Source of the DNA: Petaurus breviceps papuanus
Lineage: Eukaryota; Chordata; Mammalia; Diprotodontia; Petauridae
Length of the DNA: 64,000 bases
Reading direction: 5' to 3'
Assembly (NCBI GenBank): GCA_028583685.1
Contig: JAMXIF010001253.1
Span: 78,620,150-78,684,149, forward strand
Both the position numbers and the translations under genes were made by a program. Shown piece after piece: positions 35,600 through 47,164 of the stretch. Numbering within the stretch: the first letter of the stretch is position 1; each line of letters opens with the position of its first letter. A model generated the notes under the pieces. It searched no databases, was not told where the DNA came from, and saw only the letters and a list, made by a program, of their open reading frames with translations.

Positions 35600-36072
35600 T
35601 CTGTTTAGCTTTTAGAGTCCTTCACAGCTTTGGCCTCATGCTATTTTTCAACTTCATTGTACATTACTTATCTTACCTTATCCTGTGATCCAGCCAAATT
35701 AACCTTCTCCCCATTCCTTACATACAACACACTATCCACTATCTTTCCATGACTTCTTAATAGCTATCGGCCATGCCTGTAATATGTTGTTGCTTTACCT
35801 CTCTCATAAAATCTCTTTCTTCAAGATACAGAGCACCACCTTCTATTTGAAGAAGTTCCTATCCCCCTAATTGCTAGTGATATACCCCTTAAATATACTC
35901 TATATTTAACTTCAAATTTATTCTCTTTACCTAAATGTATTAATTCCCCTTTTGGAATATACTCACCTCAAGTAAGGATTTTTTTTTTTTTCATTTTTTT
36001 GTTTTTGCACCTCCAGCATCAAACACAGTTCCTGACATACATATTATGTTAATTAAATGTTTATTGATGGAA
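35600..36072 (+). mobile_element. L2 LINE 3' part
   Basis: It shows the L2 3' pattern: CTCCCCATTCCTTACATAC, AAGTTCCTATCCCCCTAATT, GCACCTCCAGCATC and TTAATTAAATGTTTATTGATG. A T-rich insertion lies at 35979-35999. Confidence 0.75.
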
Positions 36073-36107
36073 ATTATGAGGATACTTTCTAAGAAATGAA
36101 GCACAGT

Positions 36108-36255
36108 GATTGGAACATTATAGGCCCTTAATAAATATTTTGACTGATTGGTTGGTGTTATATTGATACTCTCAGTTCAGGGACTTTTTGCCTGTCTTCA
36201 TGTCCTTAGCCCTTGGTACCTAGAACATAGTAAATACTTTACACGTGTTTTTTGA
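36108..36255 (+). mobile_element. L2-type 3' tail fragments
   Basis: CCCTTAATAAATATTTTGAC, then CCTTGGTACCTAGAACATAG with TTTTTTGACTGAT, are two L2-like 3' tails in series. Confidence 0.6.
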
Positions 36256-37904
36256 CTGATCGATGCAGCTGCCATCTATTCATAATATGAATAATTTTTA
36301 TAAAGTGAAGAATGAAGGATAAACATTCATTTGGCATTCTAATTATATATTAATATAGTTGTGGTATATAACTGTGATGGTACACTACTGTGCTATAGCA
36401 CTATAGTGCTATAATGATGAGCTCAATGATTTTAGAAAAGCATGGAAAGATGTGCACAAAACACTGAAGAGCAAAATAAACAGGACCAAGAGAAAATTGT
36501 ATACGATAACAGCAATATTGTTTTAAGAATGACTTTGAGGGGATAAGTTATTCTGTCTATTATAAATACCCAAATTAACTATAAAGAACATAAGAAGAAA
36601 GACATCTATATTCAGAGAAAGAACTGATAAATAAAAGCATATATAGATTAATTATTTATGTATATATATATATATATATATATATAGGTCTGTGTATACA
36701 TATATGTGTGTGTATGTGTAACTATTTGTGTATAACAGTAGCCATCTCTAGGGCAGGAGAGAATATGAAAACATTATAAGATAATTTTATTTTATATTTG
36801 AAAGAAATAATAGGTTGTACATGGCAGATTTGCCATTTCATGTATGATCATATTTTTATTGTACTGTGTTATAAAATTGCTTGTTTTTCTACAAATTAAA
36901 AGTAAATTTAAAAAAATAGTTGTATATAAAGACATAAAGTATCAAATGTTGAGGTTTAAACCTTTTTTTCAAAAAATAAATGCACATATAATTTGACTTT
37001 TTTTGGTTTGAATTATCTAAATTATTGGTTCACTTCAAATGGTTTATTTATATACCATCTCTAAGGGCAGCCTCAATAAAATGAAATTAGAAATGTGCTT
37101 CTGAAGGAGAATGCAAAATGTTTTTTCACAATATTATACCCCAAATGTGTTCCTTGTTTATGCAAGAGTACACAAGATCATTTCTTAAGTTATAATATCC
37201 TTAATACTTTACTCACCGTTCTAAAATATTAGCAAAAAGGCCAAGGACTAACTGGCATAGGTAGTAAAAAGAAGATATTTCAAATATGATTTGAATTGGC
37301 AGATTAAGAAAATCATGTAGAAGTTGTCAAATCAGGAATTCCTAGATAGTGAGACCTAAATATATGAATTTTTTTCATCAGCATTAATTCTAGACAACAA
37401 AAAATAAGCATTCAAAGCATCTTGTTATGTTCTTAATATTAAGGGTTGACAGTTTACATAATTATTTTTGTAAATTTTCTCAGTGGTACTGCAAATCTTT
37501 TTTTTTCTTTCATAAATTTCATTTCAATTTCCATTTCTATCCATCTTTGGTAAAACCAAAGAACAAGGAAAATGAAGAAAGAAATCTAGACAGGTGTCAA
37601 ATGAAAGATTCAATTTTAAATTTCATTTGATCATCTTCCAAAGTTGCACTTTTTAGCCTATATAACAAAACTTCATTAATATTCAAAATTACTTGCCTTT
37701 GTTGTTTCCACATCCCGAACAAACAAATAACACACAACTGCATTACAACTGTGCCACTTTCCCACAAAGTTTTGGCAGCCTTCCTTCCTTACAGGTGCAC
37801 GAATTCCCTCTGAGACTCAAAATGCTTGGCAGAAGAATTGACATTATAGGCCTCCTAGTGGAATGACAATTTGAGAAAAAACAAAGACAATAATGAAATT
37901 ATAA
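36256..37904. other. Unique, very AT-rich intron sequence
   Basis: Only a (TA)n tract is recognised. Confidence 0.5.
36655..36720. repeat. (TA)n and TGTA tract
   Basis: (TA)n at about 36660-36687, then TATGTGTGTG words. Confidence 0.85.
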
Positions 37905-38005
37905 AATGTTAGGTTTGGGAGGGCACTTAGAGCTCTTTTACTTCAATTCCTTTAATTTATAAAGAAACTGAGACCTAGAGTAGGAAAGCAATGTTGTGAT
38001 TGTGT
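37905..38005 (+). repeat. MIR/L3-like SINE fragment
   Basis: AATGTTAGGTTTGGGAGGGC, TTTATAAAGAAACTGAGACC resemble the common 'ggaagggaccttagagatc' mammalian repeat. A possible continuation is at 38155-38235. Confidence 0.45.
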
Positions 38006-38272
38006 GTGTGTATGTATTGAAGCTGTCATCAACAATGAATCATATGTAACTGAGTGTAGAATCACTGCCTACTCTAGTGAGTTACAACCAACTTGAGCAT
38101 TATTTAAATGAATATAGATATTTTCTCCCCCTGCTATTTCCCTGTTCACCCAAATCCAGTGTCTTTAGAGGAAGAACCAGGCCTAGAACACAAGTCTTAA
38201 ACTCTCAGGTCAGTACTCCTTCCATTCTACTTTCCTAATCAGCAGAATTGGGTGCTAGAATTGCACAGCCTG

Positions 38273-38442
38273 AGGGCAGCTAGGTGGTGCAGTGAATAGA
38301 GCACTGGCCCTGGAATCAGGAGGACCTGAGTTCAAATCTGGCCTCAGACACTTAATACAAAAATAGCCGTGTGAGCTGGGGCAAGTCACTTAACCCCAAT
38401 TGCCCTACCTTCCCCCCTGCAAAAAGAAAAATTAAAAAAAAA
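38273..38442 (+). repeat. tRNA-headed SINE with target-site duplication
   Basis: AGGGCAGCTAGGTGGTGCAG head, CAAGTCACTTAACCCCAATT body and an A-rich tail. It is flanked by AGAATTGCACAGCCTG and AGAATTGCACACCCTG (38257-38272 and 38443-38458). Confidence 0.9.
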
Positions 38443-38458
38443 AGAATTGCACACCCTG

Positions 38459-39184
38459 CTTGCTTTCTCAATTTGCATCAGAGCTGGATGTTTTTCTGTT
38501 AGTAGTTTTCAGGAATGTCTCCCATGCCAAGTAATTTAAAGTCTGACTTAAGAACTGTACCATATATACTCAATAAATAATTCTCCCTTTTGTTTTCACA
38601 TTAATCTTTTTTGATGGCAAATGCTAGAGAATAAAGTCAGCATGATACTGTTCTGGGCAGAAGTCTCATGTGTCTTTTGGCACTTTTTGCATAGAAGCAA
38701 CCATGCAGGTGAACCCTGGGAGTACCTAATGATCTCCTATGCCCCCCTTTCCATTTAGTAATTATTAGCATTTCTAAAAAAGGAGAAAAAAAACATCCGA
38801 TGATTGCTGTCAGACACAAAGGACCATTTGGAAAGCTTTTGGGGTTTGTCTAAATAGTTGCTTTCTTATGAAACATAATTCCATTTAATTCTTTCTTATC
38901 TGAGAAGCATCACTCCTAGACTGAAAAGTTATTGCTACTGGTACAACATTTAGAGTTATTTCAAGTTCTTTAAAAAAAAAAAAGCTATGCTTTTTGTGTT
39001 AAAATCCCCTTGGGGTAAGATAGGTGGACATGGACTATGGCAAATTCTATGCCTTCTGAAACCACTGTTTAACTGTAAGGAATGGCAGGTTCTAAAGAGA
39101 AACTATATTTGGTACATGGCATTCACCCAACAAAAATGCAGTTTCTGAAGTCACCAGAAGAAGCTGAATTAACCTCCTGGTCAG
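38459..39184. other. Unique intron sequence
   Basis: Nothing recognised. Confidence 0.5.
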
Positions 39185-39545
39185 AAAAGGGAGAGACCTG
39201 TTTTTCAAATCTATTTCAAATACCTACTAATTGATCATGGATAAGTCACTTAAACTCTCTGTCTCAGTTTTCTCATTAGTAAAAAGGGATACTAAGACAT
39301 TTACTACTTATATCCCAGGACTTTTGTGAATAAAAAAGTCTGCCCACAAAAAGAAACAAAAACAAAACAAACAAACAAACAAACAAAAAAAAACACTAGC
39401 CGTGTAACCTTGGGCAAGTTACTTAACCCCAATTACCCTCCAAAAGGCAAAAAAAAAAAAGTCTGCAAACTTTAAACTGCTATATAAGTACGTATTATTA
39501 CTGATTTGTTTAAAGAATATTACTCATACATCCCTTTTGCAATGG
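39185..39545 (+). repeat. MIR SINE interrupted by a truncated SINE
   Basis: ATGGATAAGTCACTTAAACT and CTCTGTCTCAGTTTTCTCAT form the MIR core. The 3' part resumes at about 39467 with AACTTTAAACTGCTATATAA. Confidence 0.7.
39344..39454 (+). repeat. 5'-truncated SINE with a CAAA-rich leader
   Basis: The (AAAC)n-rich start 39360-39393 is followed by the SINE body CTTGGGCAAGTTACTTAACC and an A tail. AAAAAAGTCTGC lies on both sides (39332-39343 and 39455-39466). Confidence 0.75.
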
Positions 39546-39893
39546 TATTTTGGCAAGAGGTATCAGGTTAAGATTTCAGGAATTATCCATCATAGTCAAT
39601 CTTCTTTAAACTAGATATCCTCTTAATTGGTATTATGGAAATACAGAAGCCAGCTTTGGAAGCCAAATAACAAAGACTAGTAGTCCAATACTCCAGCCAT
39701 GCTAGAAAATATCAAGTAATGCTATCAGTACCAGAGGGTGCTAAGAATCAGATTATACAATAAGGGTGGGAGCTTTAAGGCTCAGTTCAGGTACTATCTC
39801 CTACACAAACTTTTCTATTTCCCTTTCGTTGTTAGTGTTCTCTTCCTTCCTTAATGACTTTAGTTTATTTGGGATTTATTTTGTTATTTATTC

Positions 39894-40077
39894 AAGCAGA
39901 ATGGCATAATGAATACAGTTGGTCTTAGAGTCAGTAATTCTTGATTTTAAGTCCTACTTCTGACACATACTGACCATTTGACATTTGGACGAGTTTTTAA
40001 CCTCTTACAAAGGAGGAGCCCATCTCAATTGGCAGAGAAAGTTCCTCACCTATAATGATGAAATCACGGGTTCAGCT
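39894..40077 (+). repeat. MIR-related SINE inside L2
   Basis: AGCAGAATGGCATAATGAAT head and a 3' part AGTTCCTCACCTATAATG, related to the copies at 5.6 and 43.6 kb. Confidence 0.6.
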
Positions 40078-40162
40078 AAAAATAGGTAGAGGTAGAGATA
40101 AAGATAGAGGGCTAGAGGTGGAGATAGAAGTAGATAGGGATAAAGATAAAGATATAGTTTTT
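40078..40162 (+). repeat. Imperfect GATA-type purine-rich tract
   Basis: AGATAGAGG and AGATAAAG-type units over about 85 bp. Confidence 0.7.
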
Positions 40163-40647
40163 ATCTATGTATTCATTGTATCCTTACAAAAGAATGTAAG
40201 CTCCTTGAGGATAATTGGCCATATCATTTTTTTTTGCTTTGTCTATCTAGTGCCTAGCATAGTGCCTTTCATATAATAGAAGTTTAATTACTGCTTGTTA
40301 AATCAAACTAAAACCACCTATAACATATATTATCAATTACCTTATTCCCAAATGTGTTTCATACCTCTCAGTTGAATCAAGATTTGTTTTCTTTTTCAAT
40401 AGACCAGGTTCTCAGAACTGCCCCCACATACACACACACTGTCTTTTATTGTTCCACAATTTGTACTCCTTGGCACTCTGGTACAACCTATGATTTAAAC
40501 AGGATGCCAGTAAGAAAATTTCAGCTTTACCAGTTCCCTGAAAAACTTTTAGTATCCAACATTTATTACATGTAGTCATTTTTAGTATAAAAATTTACAT
40601 AAAAATCCTGCCCTCTACTTTACTTCCCAATTTCCTCAAACTCTCTT

Positions 40648-40850
40648 AGAGAGGAAGCATAATGAAAAAGAAAGAACACTGGATTTCAAGTACAGAACAC
40701 CCACATTCAAGTTAATGTTCTGCCTTTGTATGACTTTAAGCGAACCACTTCCTTGCTCTCAGCCTCATTTTCCTGCTTTATAAAGTGAGCAATTTCAACT
40801 AGGTCTTCACAGTCCCTTCTAGTACCAATCCTAAAATCACATGGAAAACT
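40648..40850 (+). repeat. MIR SINE
   Basis: GGAAGCATAATGAAAAAGAA head, ATGACTTTAAGCGAACCACT core and a TATAAAGTGAGCAATTTCAA tail. Confidence 0.7.
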
Positions 40851-40911
40851 TACATGAATATCAATCTGATATCCCTTGGATTAGTGTGAGTATGGATTGG
40901 ATATAGATATA

Positions 40912-41178
40912 AATTCAAGAAGCATTAATTAAACACCTACTATGTTGTAGATGCTGTGCCAAGAGCTTTACAAATATTTATCATCTTATCCTCACAATAA
41001 ACCATTGAGGTAGGTGATAACATCATCCTCATTTTAGATATGAGGAAACTGAAGCAGACAGGTATTAAGTGACTTGTACAAGGTCACACAGAAAGTAAGT
41101 AGCTAAGATCAGATTAGAATCCAAGTATTTTTGACTACACACTTGACTCTATTCACTGTGCAAAATAGCTGCTTCTAA
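40912..41178 (-). repeat. MIR SINE with L2-like tail
   Basis: AAACACCTACTATGTTGTAG on the tail side, GATATGAGGAAACTGAAGCA core and a head near TCTATTCACTGTGC. Confidence 0.8.
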
Positions 41179-42103
41179 TAAACATGTATACATGTGCATA
41201 TTTGATATATATGTACACATACACAGATCATATACTGATATTATACTGCATATATGCATATAAACATGTGTATACTCAATATGTATATGCATTTGTGTTT
41301 ATAATTTGTACATATATATCCTTTCTTATATTATTTTTCAAGGCTTTCCTATATTTCCTATATTATTTCTTATATTTCTTGACTGTATTTAGGGCAAAGC
41401 AGAATTTTTCTCCTCCTCTTCAAACCTATATATAGGACATTTGTATTATTATATATACATGTACATAGGTTAATCACCAGATCAATTTAACTACTGTTTT
41501 CCAAACTAATTTATATACAAATTCTCCTGACTTCCTCATAAAGATAACTAAAAATTGAATGTATGTGGCTTTTATTTCTCCAATTCTGTGGGGAGGGGGA
41601 AATTCTGTAATATCATTTTGGAAATTATTCTAGTTAATAAGATGTGACACAGTCATCTTCCAGGGTAGTATTAGCTTATTTTTTTTTAAACTAATAACCA
41701 CAACTCACTAATATAATTAGATTTTCTGATTGGCTTAGTAGGGAAGAATGCTGAATCAATACATTAAAGTGGCAAGAGCATATTAATAAATACTGAAAAT
41801 TACTTTTACTTTGTCATTTTGTTAATGAGATGAAAGACTCCTGCAGAAAAGTATATTTCTCTTTCTATGTCTCTCTCTGTCTCTCTTTGCCTTTCTGTCT
41901 CTCTCTGTCTCTGTCTCTGTCTCTGTCTCATCATTATTATCCTTTGATATATAAATCTGTAGCTAATTTTGGGAGGTGGGGGACTGAGAAAAAATTTAAT
42001 ATAGCTTCCTTTTTTGAAGATTATTTTTCCAATTTCTGGTTGTATCATATTAATTATGAATACCATGAACAGACATTTATATGCTTATGTAGTTCATTAT
42101 AAT
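41179..42103. other. Unique intron with TA/TG-rich and TCTC tracts
   Basis: The TATG-rich run 41180-41320 and the pyrimidine tract at 41.9 kb are the only structures seen. Confidence 0.5.
41855..41930. repeat. TCTC/TCTG-rich simple repeat
   Basis: CTCTGTCTCTG-type units on the + strand. Confidence 0.8.
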
Positions 42104-42335
42104 TTGCAGAGTATTTTTTTTTACAAATTATGTCATTTGAGCCTCACTATAACCCTGTTAAGGAGGGTGCTAAAGCTATTTATTATATCACCCTTTTATA
42201 CATGAGCAATACAGATCTCAGAGATGTTAAGTGACTTGCCTGTTATCACAAAGCTAGAAGGTGTCAGTTCAGATGCCATATCTTCCTCATTCCAAATATG
42301 GCACTCTACCCTTCATGCCATTCTGACAGCATCTT
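42104..42335 (-). repeat. MIR-type SINE
   Basis: Antisense: GAGCCTCACTATAACCCTGT, GATGTTAAGTGACTTGCCTG, GCACTCTACCCTTCATGCC. Confidence 0.75.
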
Positions 42336-42340
42336 TTGTT

Positions 42341-42597
42341 CTGAAGTAGACAGTAGAAAGAGTGCTGGATTTGGAGTCAGACAAACTTAAATTCAAATTT
42401 TGCCAAAGACTTTTACTAGTTTTATGACTCTGGGCAAATCACTTAATCTCTGTAAATCTCATTCTTTATTTCTAAGGTGGAGATAATTTTAGCTTCTCTC
42501 TCATAAGGGTATTTTGAGGATCAAATGTGCTAATATGTGTAAATGCTTTGTAAGGCTTAAAGTCCTATGCAAATGTCAGCTATAATTATTAAGAATG
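42341..42597 (+). repeat. MIR-type SINE
   Basis: Sense: AGAGTGCTGGATTTGGAGTC, ATGACTCTGGGCAAATCACT and tail GTAAGGCTTAAAGTCCTATG. It lies head to head with the antisense copy on its left. Confidence 0.8.
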
Positions 42598-42884
42598 GAT
42601 TTTAACCTTAAAGTGCTATATCAATGGTGAACTCATGATATTATTCTGGAAGATAAAAATGTCAAAATAATTATTTTGATTATTCTGGTATATACATGCT
42701 AACTACTGTTTACCTCAGTTTCTCAATTTAAGTCAAATATTAGCTTTTCATACTATTTGCATAGTAATTAATAGGAAAAACATGTCTCTTTGGAGTTCAG
42801 ATTGGTTTTGGATTTTTTGTTTTGGTGGTGGAGGACTGGGAAGAGACATTTGGGAGAGAGGATTTTTTTTTTGTTTGGTCTGGT

Positions 42885-43262
42885 TTGGTTTTCTTGAGGT
42901 TACTACCTACAGGAGTCTAGGTCACTTCTGACCTGAAAAGTAGGCAACAGTTGCCTGGAGAACCTTTCCTTTTTAAGTACATATTCCTTTGGTCTCACTG
43001 ACCCCATATGAAGGGAGATACAGAGAAAGGACCTCACTTCTTTGGACCTCACTCTAAATGACTACCTGAAAAGACCTTAGCCTAAAAGGGCTAGGGTCTC
43101 CCATTGCATCCTGGGTCATCTCCAGATGACTCTGGAGGAGAAAGTGAGTCTGGTGACCTTGCCCAGCCCTTCCTTGTTCAAATCAAAGTCAACTGCAAGT
43201 CATATCATCATTTCCCTGATGCCATGGTCCTCTTTGAAAATGAAGGACAAACAGAATAACAA
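42885..43262 (-). repeat. Interspersed repeat of a family I cannot name, copy A
   Basis: Its reverse complement starts TTTGTCCTTCATTTTCAAAG and continues with a body also found at 50096-50392. About 375 bp, with no ORF and no tRNA-like head that I can see. Confidence 0.6.
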
Positions 43263-43609
43263 TATTTGAATACTAGGCATTTGCGTGTACCTAGTTTTCC
43301 TAAAACTTCCTTTTGTTAGTTACAAATATCCTCAGCTTAAAATTATTAAACTTTCTCTATTTTTCAATTTTATACTTATTTTAATTGCCTTTTTATAGTC
43401 TATAGGGACTTTTTAACTCATAATGTTAGGATATAGAGATATAAAACAAAAACTATGATTTAATTCTCATGTGGAGAAGTTAACTTTGTTCTTTTCCACA
43501 GACAAATGCTGTAGCCCCTAACAGTGGCACAGATGTATGTTTTGTGGAGAAACATAGTTTCTCTTTGTGACCCAGTTTTGTCAGACTGACGAATCAAAAC
43601 CCAATAGTT

Positions 43610-43812
43610 AATAGGAAGGCAGCCTCTGAGTCAGGATATATATATATAAGTGAGACATACTGGTTGTATGACCCAGGACAAGTCATTTAACTTTTCAGTG
43701 ACCCCTGGAAACTCTCTAAGACTTTCAGTTGCAGAGCATACAATAATCTACATTGGTAGAGGTCATTTCCTCATCAAAAATTCCTCATATTAATAAAATC
43801 ACAGATTTGGTC
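43610..43812 (+). repeat. MIR-related SINE, long 3' type
   Basis: GTATGACCCAGGACAAGTCA core, CTAAGACTTTCAGTTGCAGA and TCTACATTGGTAGAGGTCAT, then ATTAATAAAATCACAG. A (TA)n patch lies in its head. Confidence 0.7.
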
Positions 43813-44439
43813 CAAACATAAATATAAATATTTATAGATATTATCCTGATACCAAACATATTTTACCTCCATGATTATTCTACTTCCTCTGTTTTGGAAA
43901 ATTTTCCAATCCATATCCATTTTGCCATTTCTACAATGAGATGACTAGAATAATGCAGAGTATTCTATAAATGCCCTCTATATTGTGACACTGAAGGGCC
44001 TCCCATATAACTCCTTGAAGGACAGACAGTTCTGGAATTGTCCTACTCTTCATGATCCAGCTGCAATGGAATTTCTACCTTAGTCTTGAATAATTCATGG
44101 TCCCATATTTCTAGGCAATTCTGATGTCCCCAGAGTATGCTAAGACTGAGGAAAATCATTGTCATTCCTCTCCTCTCCTGGCAGGTATTAGTGGGAGCCT
44201 TGAATTTCCTAGTCTGAAACAAGCAAAAAGTAGTTCTTTTGCAGAAATTGGTCACCATAAGCATTCTCCCAAATATTATTTGTTCCAAGACTGCTTCCCA
44301 ACATTGTTCCAGAAAATAACAGCTTATAGAGTAACTCTTTAGTATAACTAAAATAATTTGGGTAGTGTGGCATTTTTATTATATTGCCAGACTCTTCCAT
44401 TAACAATTAGCATTTAGATGTCTTTATTTGTATGTTATT
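43813..44439. other. Unrecognised intron sequence
   Basis: A minus-strand open stretch of 81 codons at 44043-44288 overlaps others; no protein family recognised. Confidence 0.4.
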
Positions 44440-46510
44440 TCCTATTTTTTTTAAGTTTATGAAGTTTTAGGATGAATTTTTTTTAATATTTGATAGAATT
44501 TGTTGATAAATCTATCTAGTCCTTTTTTATTTACTCTTGCAGAGTTCTTTTATGATTTGTTGAATTTATTTTTCTTGAAAAATAAGTGCTCAATTTCTAA
44601 ACTAATAATATAGGCAATTAGTATTTTTGGAAACATATTTCCATTTCTTTAATTTGTCAGTTTTATCAGAATATAACTGGGCAAAATGATTCCCAATAAT
44701 TTATTTTATTATTTAAAAAAATTTATGGCTTTTATATTTTCAATACTAAGGATTTTCTTTTTCTCTTTTTTAAAGTTAATGGTCTATTCAATTGCTTTTT
44801 AAACACTAGTTTTATTTATTAATTCAAGTGATTTTTATTTTAGTTTTGTCATTTTTTTCTTTGATTTTCAAATTTGTTATGATAATTGAGTTTTTTTTTT
44901 TAATTTCCAAGAAGTGTTTTAGATGTATGGACTGTACTTTGTTCTAATCTTGATCTTTCTTATTGATGAAACTCTTTAGAGTATAAATTTTCCCCTAAGC
45001 ACTGTTTTAACTGCATACCAAAAACTTAGATATGATATCTCATTGTTGTCATTAACTTTAATAAAATATTGATTATTTCTTTGATTTGTTCTTTAAACCC
45101 ATCCATTCATTAATAACATGTTATTTCACTTCAATTACTATGTAATCTATGCTTCAATGAAACTTTATTGAATCTAATTTTTATTGCATTATGGTCAGTA
45201 AAAGATGCATTTAATAGTATTGCTTTCTGCATTTTGTGAGTTTTTATAACATTCTAATATGCAATCAATTTTTTTTTTGTTAAGGTGCCATGCATTGCTT
45301 AGTAGTATATTAATTCCTGTCTATTCCAACTTGGTATTCTCCAGGAATCTACTATATCTAACTTTCTAGAAATTCTATTCAAATCCTGAATTTCTTTTTT
45401 GTTTATTTTATTAATTAGACTGAGCTAGATCTGGGGCAAAAATTGAGGCCCCCACTACTGTAGTTTTACCATTTCAAAAAATGTATGTAACATTTAATTT
45501 TTTTAATAATTTAAATTCATGGCATCTGGTGCATAGATGTTATATTATAATTGTTTTCAGTATTTAAATTAATTCATCTTCTATAGACTCTTTTGGTAAA
45601 ATACAGTTTCTCTGCTTACCTCTTTTAATTATATTTATTTTTGTTCTTGCATTAGCTGATACCATGATGGCTACTCTTGCCTTTTAATGTTTAGCTGAAA
45701 CATGAGATTTTTCACTAGTCCCTCAATTTAAATATGTGTGAATCAGTTTCAGCTGTGTTTCTTATAAACACCTTATAGTAATTTCTTGTTTTCAATCCAT
45801 TCTTCTTTCCTCTTCTGTTTTATGGATAAGTTCATCCTATTAATAGACACAATTATGAATGATAAATATATATTTCCTTCCATCTTCTTCCCATGTATTT
45901 TCCTTCTTTTTGTTTTCCACCCACTCTTTAATAGTTTTCTATACTTCTGTCCAATTCCTCCCTTAATTTACCTTTCCTTTAGCCTCTTTCCCTCCTATTT
46001 ACCTGTTAAGTGAAATGTATTTTTTTACTGAATTATTGCATATGTGTATTTTTACCTTCTTTGACTAATTCAGATTCAACTGAGGTTCAAGTGTCACTAC
46101 ACTTCACTCCTTCCCCATATATATGTATATACTTCTTCTTACATTCCAAATTTATGTGCAATAATTTGCCTATATGTTCCCTCTGTCTTTAACTTGCCTC
46201 TCCTCCAAGGTATTCCTCTTTCTCTCCCTTTCCATTTTTCTTTTAAGTTCCTAAAAACATAACACTACCATACAAGGACTTCTGTCTATTTAGATGATTT
46301 TTCTTTTTACTCCTGATGACAGAGTTTTTAAATAAAATACATTATCTCCCCATATAGGAATGTAAAGAATTTTCTTTTCTTTAGTCCTTTTGATTGCTTG
46401 TTCAATTTTACCTTGCTATGTATGCTCTTATAGTTGTCATGTTTTCTATTCAGCTCCAGTTTTTTCATCAGGAACTCTTGAAAGTCCTCCATTTCATTGC
46501 ATTTGTGTCA
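44440..46510 (-). mobile_element. L1 remnant: ORF2 endonuclease/linker part through ORF1 C-terminus
   Basis: The antisense L1 ORF2 is clear from words such as TTTATTGCATTATGGTCAG and GAGGCCCCCACTACTGTAG (the endonuclease region) and ATGGATAAGTTCATCC near the ORF2 start at about 45820. The inter-ORF region (45880-46380) and the ORF1 C-terminus (about 46380-46510, CAGCTCCAGTTTTTTCATCA) follow. No 3' end or 5' UTR is present. It ends about 500 bp before the GALNT13 exon. Confidence 0.8.
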
Positions 46511-46979
46511 GGCACATGACTTGATTCCACTTCATCTTAACTGAGCCTGGCTCACTTTCCACTGTCCTACATATTAGATAATAAAAAATGGTAAATTTAT
46601 GGTATTGTAGAAAAATAAGAAGAAAGCTATAAAATGCTTTGTGAAAAATACTTCATATAGAGAAATCACAGAATTTAGTTGTCTTCAATTCTAAGCTACT
46701 AAATTCGCAACAATTTTCACTTAATTAATGATCCTTCCCAAGAAATAAAAGGTTTTTAAACATAAGTATTGGAGAGAAAATGCAAATCTAATTAATAAGT
46801 AAACTTTCCATTTGGTATTTAATTTGCTAAGTTGAATGACAATAAAAGAGTCAACCATGGTAGCAACTGCATATATAATTCAATCTTGTTGAACAGAAAG
46901 TATAGTACTTTAAAAATGATAGTAAAAGTGATTAGTGGCATGTTTTTTTGGAGGGGGGTAATTTTTGCTTCAAAGGTAG
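46511..46979. other. Unique intron just upstream of the exon
   Basis: No repeat recognised. It could hold splicing control sites, but none can be named from the sequence. Confidence 0.5.
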
Positions 46980-47016
46980 TATAAACTAATTTATATTTTT
47001 CTCTGAAAAATTCTAG
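46980..47016 (+). promoter_or_regulatory. GALNT13: GALNT13 splice acceptor region
   Basis: The exon is preceded by a T-rich tract and TTCTAG, with the AG at 47015-47016. An ACTAAT-like branch-point candidate lies near 46985-46990. The tract is interrupted by a GAAAAA run, so it is moderate rather than strong. Confidence 0.85.
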
Positions 47017-47156
47017 GTGTTGTTAAAGTGGATTATGGAGATGTATCAGTCAGAAAAGCACTAAGGGAAAATTTGAAGTGTAAGCCCTTTTCTTGGTACC
47101 TAGAAAACATCTACCCAGACTCCCAGATTCCAAGACGATATTATTCACTTGGTGAG
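47017..47156 (+). CDS. GALNT13: Internal exon of polypeptide N-acetylgalactosaminyltransferase 13
   Basis: This 140-bp exon opens with the last two bases of a split Gly codon (intron phase 1) and then has 46 whole codons, ending at a codon boundary (phase 0). The peptide runs [18 protein letters not shown], then [18 protein letters not shown], then [10 protein letters not shown]. From family knowledge this is the end of the GT27 catalytic domain plus the linker before the ricin-type beta-trefoil lectin domain of a Golgi type II membrane enzyme that starts mucin-type O-glycosylation by moving GalNAc from UDP-GalNAc onto Ser/Thr. GALNT13 fits better than its close paralogue GALNT1: the segments DVSVRK, RENLKCK and PRRYYS agree with my memory of human GALNT13, whereas GALNT1 has DISSRV, RHKLQCK and PRHYFS. 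The only difference I notice from human is Ala for Thr after VRK. No stop codon or frameshift is present. Comparison is from memory, not an alignment run. Confidence 0.95.
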
Positions 47157-47164
47157 GTATGAGT
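47157..47164 (+). promoter_or_regulatory. GALNT13: GALNT13 splice donor
   Basis: The exon ends GAG and is followed by GTATGAGT, a good match to the U1 donor consensus. It sits exactly where the GALNT13 reading frame reaches ...SLGE, after which the family continues with the lectin domain (IRNVETNQCLD...) in the next exon, outside this window. Confidence 0.9.

Larger units (their letters stand above)
39765..40305 (+). mobile_element. L2 LINE 3' end interrupted by a SINE
   Basis: The left part is 39765-39893 (AGGCTCAGTTCAGGTACTA). The right part is 40165-40305 (GTAAGCTCCTTGAGGATAA, TGCCTAGCATAGTGCC, ACTGCTTGTTAAAT). The gap holds a MIR-type SINE and a GATA-like tract. Confidence 0.75.

Noticed and set aside
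38273-38350. Possible tRNA genes at SINE heads
   Set aside because: The heads are tRNA-derived promoters of SINEs with target duplications and A tails; no complete cloverleaf could be supported.
44043-44288. Possible pseudogene on the minus strand
   Set aside because: The 81-codon frame matches no protein I know, and the overlapping frames look random.
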